A stretch of DNA of 6,218 bases. It comes from an uncultured Lachnospiraceae bacterium. Its GTDB lineage: Bacteria; Bacillota; Clostridia; Lachnospirales; Lachnospiraceae. The stretch covers positions 1 to 6,218 of the forward strand of contig CANTGP010000195.1 of NCBI GenBank assembly GCA_947653315.1, read 5' to 3'. Shown here piece after piece: positions 4,924-6,218 of this stretch. The position numbers and the translations under genes were made by a program. The notes beneath the pieces are model-generated. The model saw only the letters and a list, made by a program, of their open reading frames with translations, was not told the origin of the DNA and did no database searches. Position 1 is the first letter of the stretch. Each line of letters opens with the position of its first letter.

Positions 4924-6218
4924 TTACACCTCTACATTCTGCAGCATCACCGGTTTCCCCGTCACCTTGTAAATCCTTGCCACACTGCTTGCATCCCCAT
5001 AATACGCATCACTAAGCGCCACCGCCCGGTCCATGTCCGCGCTGTCGTCATAAATTCCCCAGCCTTCTTCCCGGTATTTGGCAACCATTTGTTCATATTC
5101 CGTCCAAAGCTGCGGGAGCATACTTTGGATGGTCGCCGGGATGAGCGGATGCGGGCGCCACAGGAGGGCAATTTCTTTTTGGTTTTCCCGGAAAGCGAGA
5201 AATACCCGTTTCATCTTTTCCAGCATTTTTTCTTTGCTTTCAAGCAGCGAACCAATGCTTGTGTTATAAAAGATAATTTTCTTCCGGCTTCCGTCCGGTT
5301 TTTGGATAATGTCCATCCATTCCTCCGGTATGTCCAAATCTTCTTTTCTTGTACTGACCGCTTTGTCAATTTTCGGCGAACCGAGTCCTAAGATTTTTTC
5401 CTCCCAGCCGCGCCTGCTTTCCTCCCCGAATGCTTCCGTCAAAACCTTAATGTAAACCTTGCGCATGTTTTCGGACTGTACGACCACTTTATCCGCATGG
5501 AACACGGCAGGCGTCAGGCAGTAATGTTTCATTCCCTCGATATCCGCATCATCCGCAAGATCCCTTTCGTCCAGGATAAAATATGGAATATAGATTAACC
5601 GGTCCGTAACTTTTTTCAACTTTTCCGAATAGAAAAACGGGTGTATGCTTGTCACCAGATTATATTTATCATATGGATTATGTATAAATATCATATCCGG
5701 ATGATGCGTGCCGAAATCAAAAGTCTCGTAAGCGGTAACCGGCACATATGCCGGAAACTGGTCCCCTTCATAATGCATCTGCCCGAACGTCCCGTCCGGG
5801 TTCCTGTCATAGTAGGGAATCGGAATGACATAGGCGTCGCAGTCAGGGTCTTCCTCCGCAGCCCTCCAAACGCTTTCCAGGGAATCCCACATGGATGCCT
5901 TATAAGGAAGGAACACGGCTTCCCGCCGCACCCGGATATCGTTGCGCACGCTGTTTTCCACCAAAAGGAGGGATTTGCGCAGCTTCTTATGCACCTTGTC
6001 CGCATCCATTCCCTGTTCCGTGATTTCCTGGTGGACCTGGAAAACGCGTTCACAGTACTGCTCCAAAAACGGAATGGTCGGCGCGCCGCCACCTTCCACC
6101 TGCTCAATCAGGTTTCCCAGCTCAACAGCGCCTTCCTGGCACTGTACCAGCAGGTCTGCGGCAACGGCAATGTTTTTACCGGCCACCGCTTTCCGGATTT
6201 CGTCATGTGCCTGTCCGA
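4924..6218 (-). CDS. CDP-glycerol glycerophosphotransferase-like protein, 5' end cut by window edge
   Basis: The frame is open to the window edge: ten complete codons lie upstream of the first possible start (GTG at 6186) and read GQAHDEIRKA, so the true start is outside and at least 430 residues are visible. Numbering from that GTG, the N-terminal 80 or so residues look helical. An Rossmann-like half follows with VFLPYKASMWDSL (91-103) and HNPYDKYN (169-176). The C-terminal half carries LGSPKID (268-274), WRPHPL (343-348) and SDAYYGDASSVARIY (392-406). The RPHP histidine and the terminal Asp-x-Ser-Ser motif are typical of the GT-B-like TagB/TagF family, which transfers glycerol phosphate from CDP-glycerol at the inner membrane face to wall polymers. 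There are no membrane segments in the visible part. Because heptose genes follow directly, the real donor or acceptor may differ from CDP-glycerol; a glycosyltransferase role is possible. Family assignment is fairly safe, substrate is not. Confidence 0.68.
   Translation of the reverse strand, partial: GQAHDEIRKAVAGKNIAVAADLLVQCQEGAVELGNLIEQVEGGGAPTIPFLEQYCERVFQVHQEITEQGMDADKVHKKLRKSLLLVENSVRNDIRVRREAVFLPYKASMWDSLESVWRAAEEDPDCDAYVIPIPYYDRNPDGTFGQMHYEGDQFPAYVPVTAYETFDFGTHHPDMIFIHNPYDKYNLVTSIHPFFYSEKLKKVTDRLIYIPYFILDERDLADDADIEGMKHYCLTPAVFHADKVVVQSENMRKVYIKVLTEAFGEESRRGWEEKILGLGSPKIDKAVSTRKEDLDIPEEWMDIIQKPDGSRKKIIFYNTSIGSLLESKEKMLEKMKRVFLAFRENQKEIALLWRPHPLIPATIQSMLPQLWTEYEQMVAKYREEGWGIYDDSADMDRAVALSDAYYGDASSVARIYKVTGKPVMLQNVEV
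4927..4933 (-). promoter_or_regulatory. Ribosome binding site of gmhA embedded in the upstream coding end
   Basis: AGAGGTG, 8 bases before the ATG at 4918. The same bases encode the C-terminal Val-Glu-Val of the preceding gene, so the two genes are packed with shared sequence. Confidence 0.75.

Noticed and set aside
4924..6186. Complete 420-residue gene starting at GTG 6186
   Set aside because: The frame is open to the window end with plausible helical protein sequence, and no ribosome binding site precedes the GTG.
1..6218. CRISPR arrays, tRNA or rRNA genes, transposases, integrases
   Set aside because: None seen on reading both strands.

Overview
The window looks like chromosome from a low-to-middle G+C Firmicute, probably a gut clostridium of the Lachnospiraceae type. 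This is an inference from strong GGAGG-type ribosome binding sites, a consensus sigma-A promoter, tightly packed genes and the character of the proteins; no taxonomic marker is present. All supported genes lie on the minus strand, so transcription runs from high to low coordinates.

Region 1 (6218 down to 1071) is a five-gene operon for a nucleotide-activated heptose. In order of transcription it encodes a CDP-glycerol glycerophosphotransferase-like protein (5' end outside the window), a GmhA-type SIS isomerase, a GmhB-type heptose bisphosphate phosphatase, an NAD-dependent extended SDR epimerase/dehydratase, and a bifunctional HldE-like protein. Gaps between genes are 1 to 44 bases. The set covers sedoheptulose 7-phosphate to heptose 7-phosphate (GmhA), to heptose 1,7-bisphosphate (kinase half of HldE), to heptose 1-phosphate (GmhB), to NDP-heptose (nucleotidyltransferase half of HldE). 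The SDR would then modify the sugar nucleotide, and the first gene may help build a cell-surface polymer. HldE is unusual: its two domains are in the reverse order to E. coli HldE, and it carries an N-terminal tract of seven Lys/Glu-rich tetrapeptide repeats. The SDR lacks a lysine expected of canonical HldD, and the GmhA-like protein has Gln where E. coli GmhA has its catalytic His180.

Region 2 (1070 down to 759) is a 312-base gene-free stretch. It holds one arm of a long inverted repeat and a near-perfect sigma-A promoter.

Region 3 (758 down to 77) is an AT-richer two-gene unit: an 89-residue protein I do not recognise, overlapped by a 150-residue retropepsin-like aspartyl protease. A 28-base inverted repeat (26 of 28 matching) sits at 23-50 and 911-938 and encloses this unit together with its own promoter. 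That makes it a candidate mobile or invertible cassette, and it is the least explained part of the window. I see no transposase, recombinase, RNA gene or CRISPR array.
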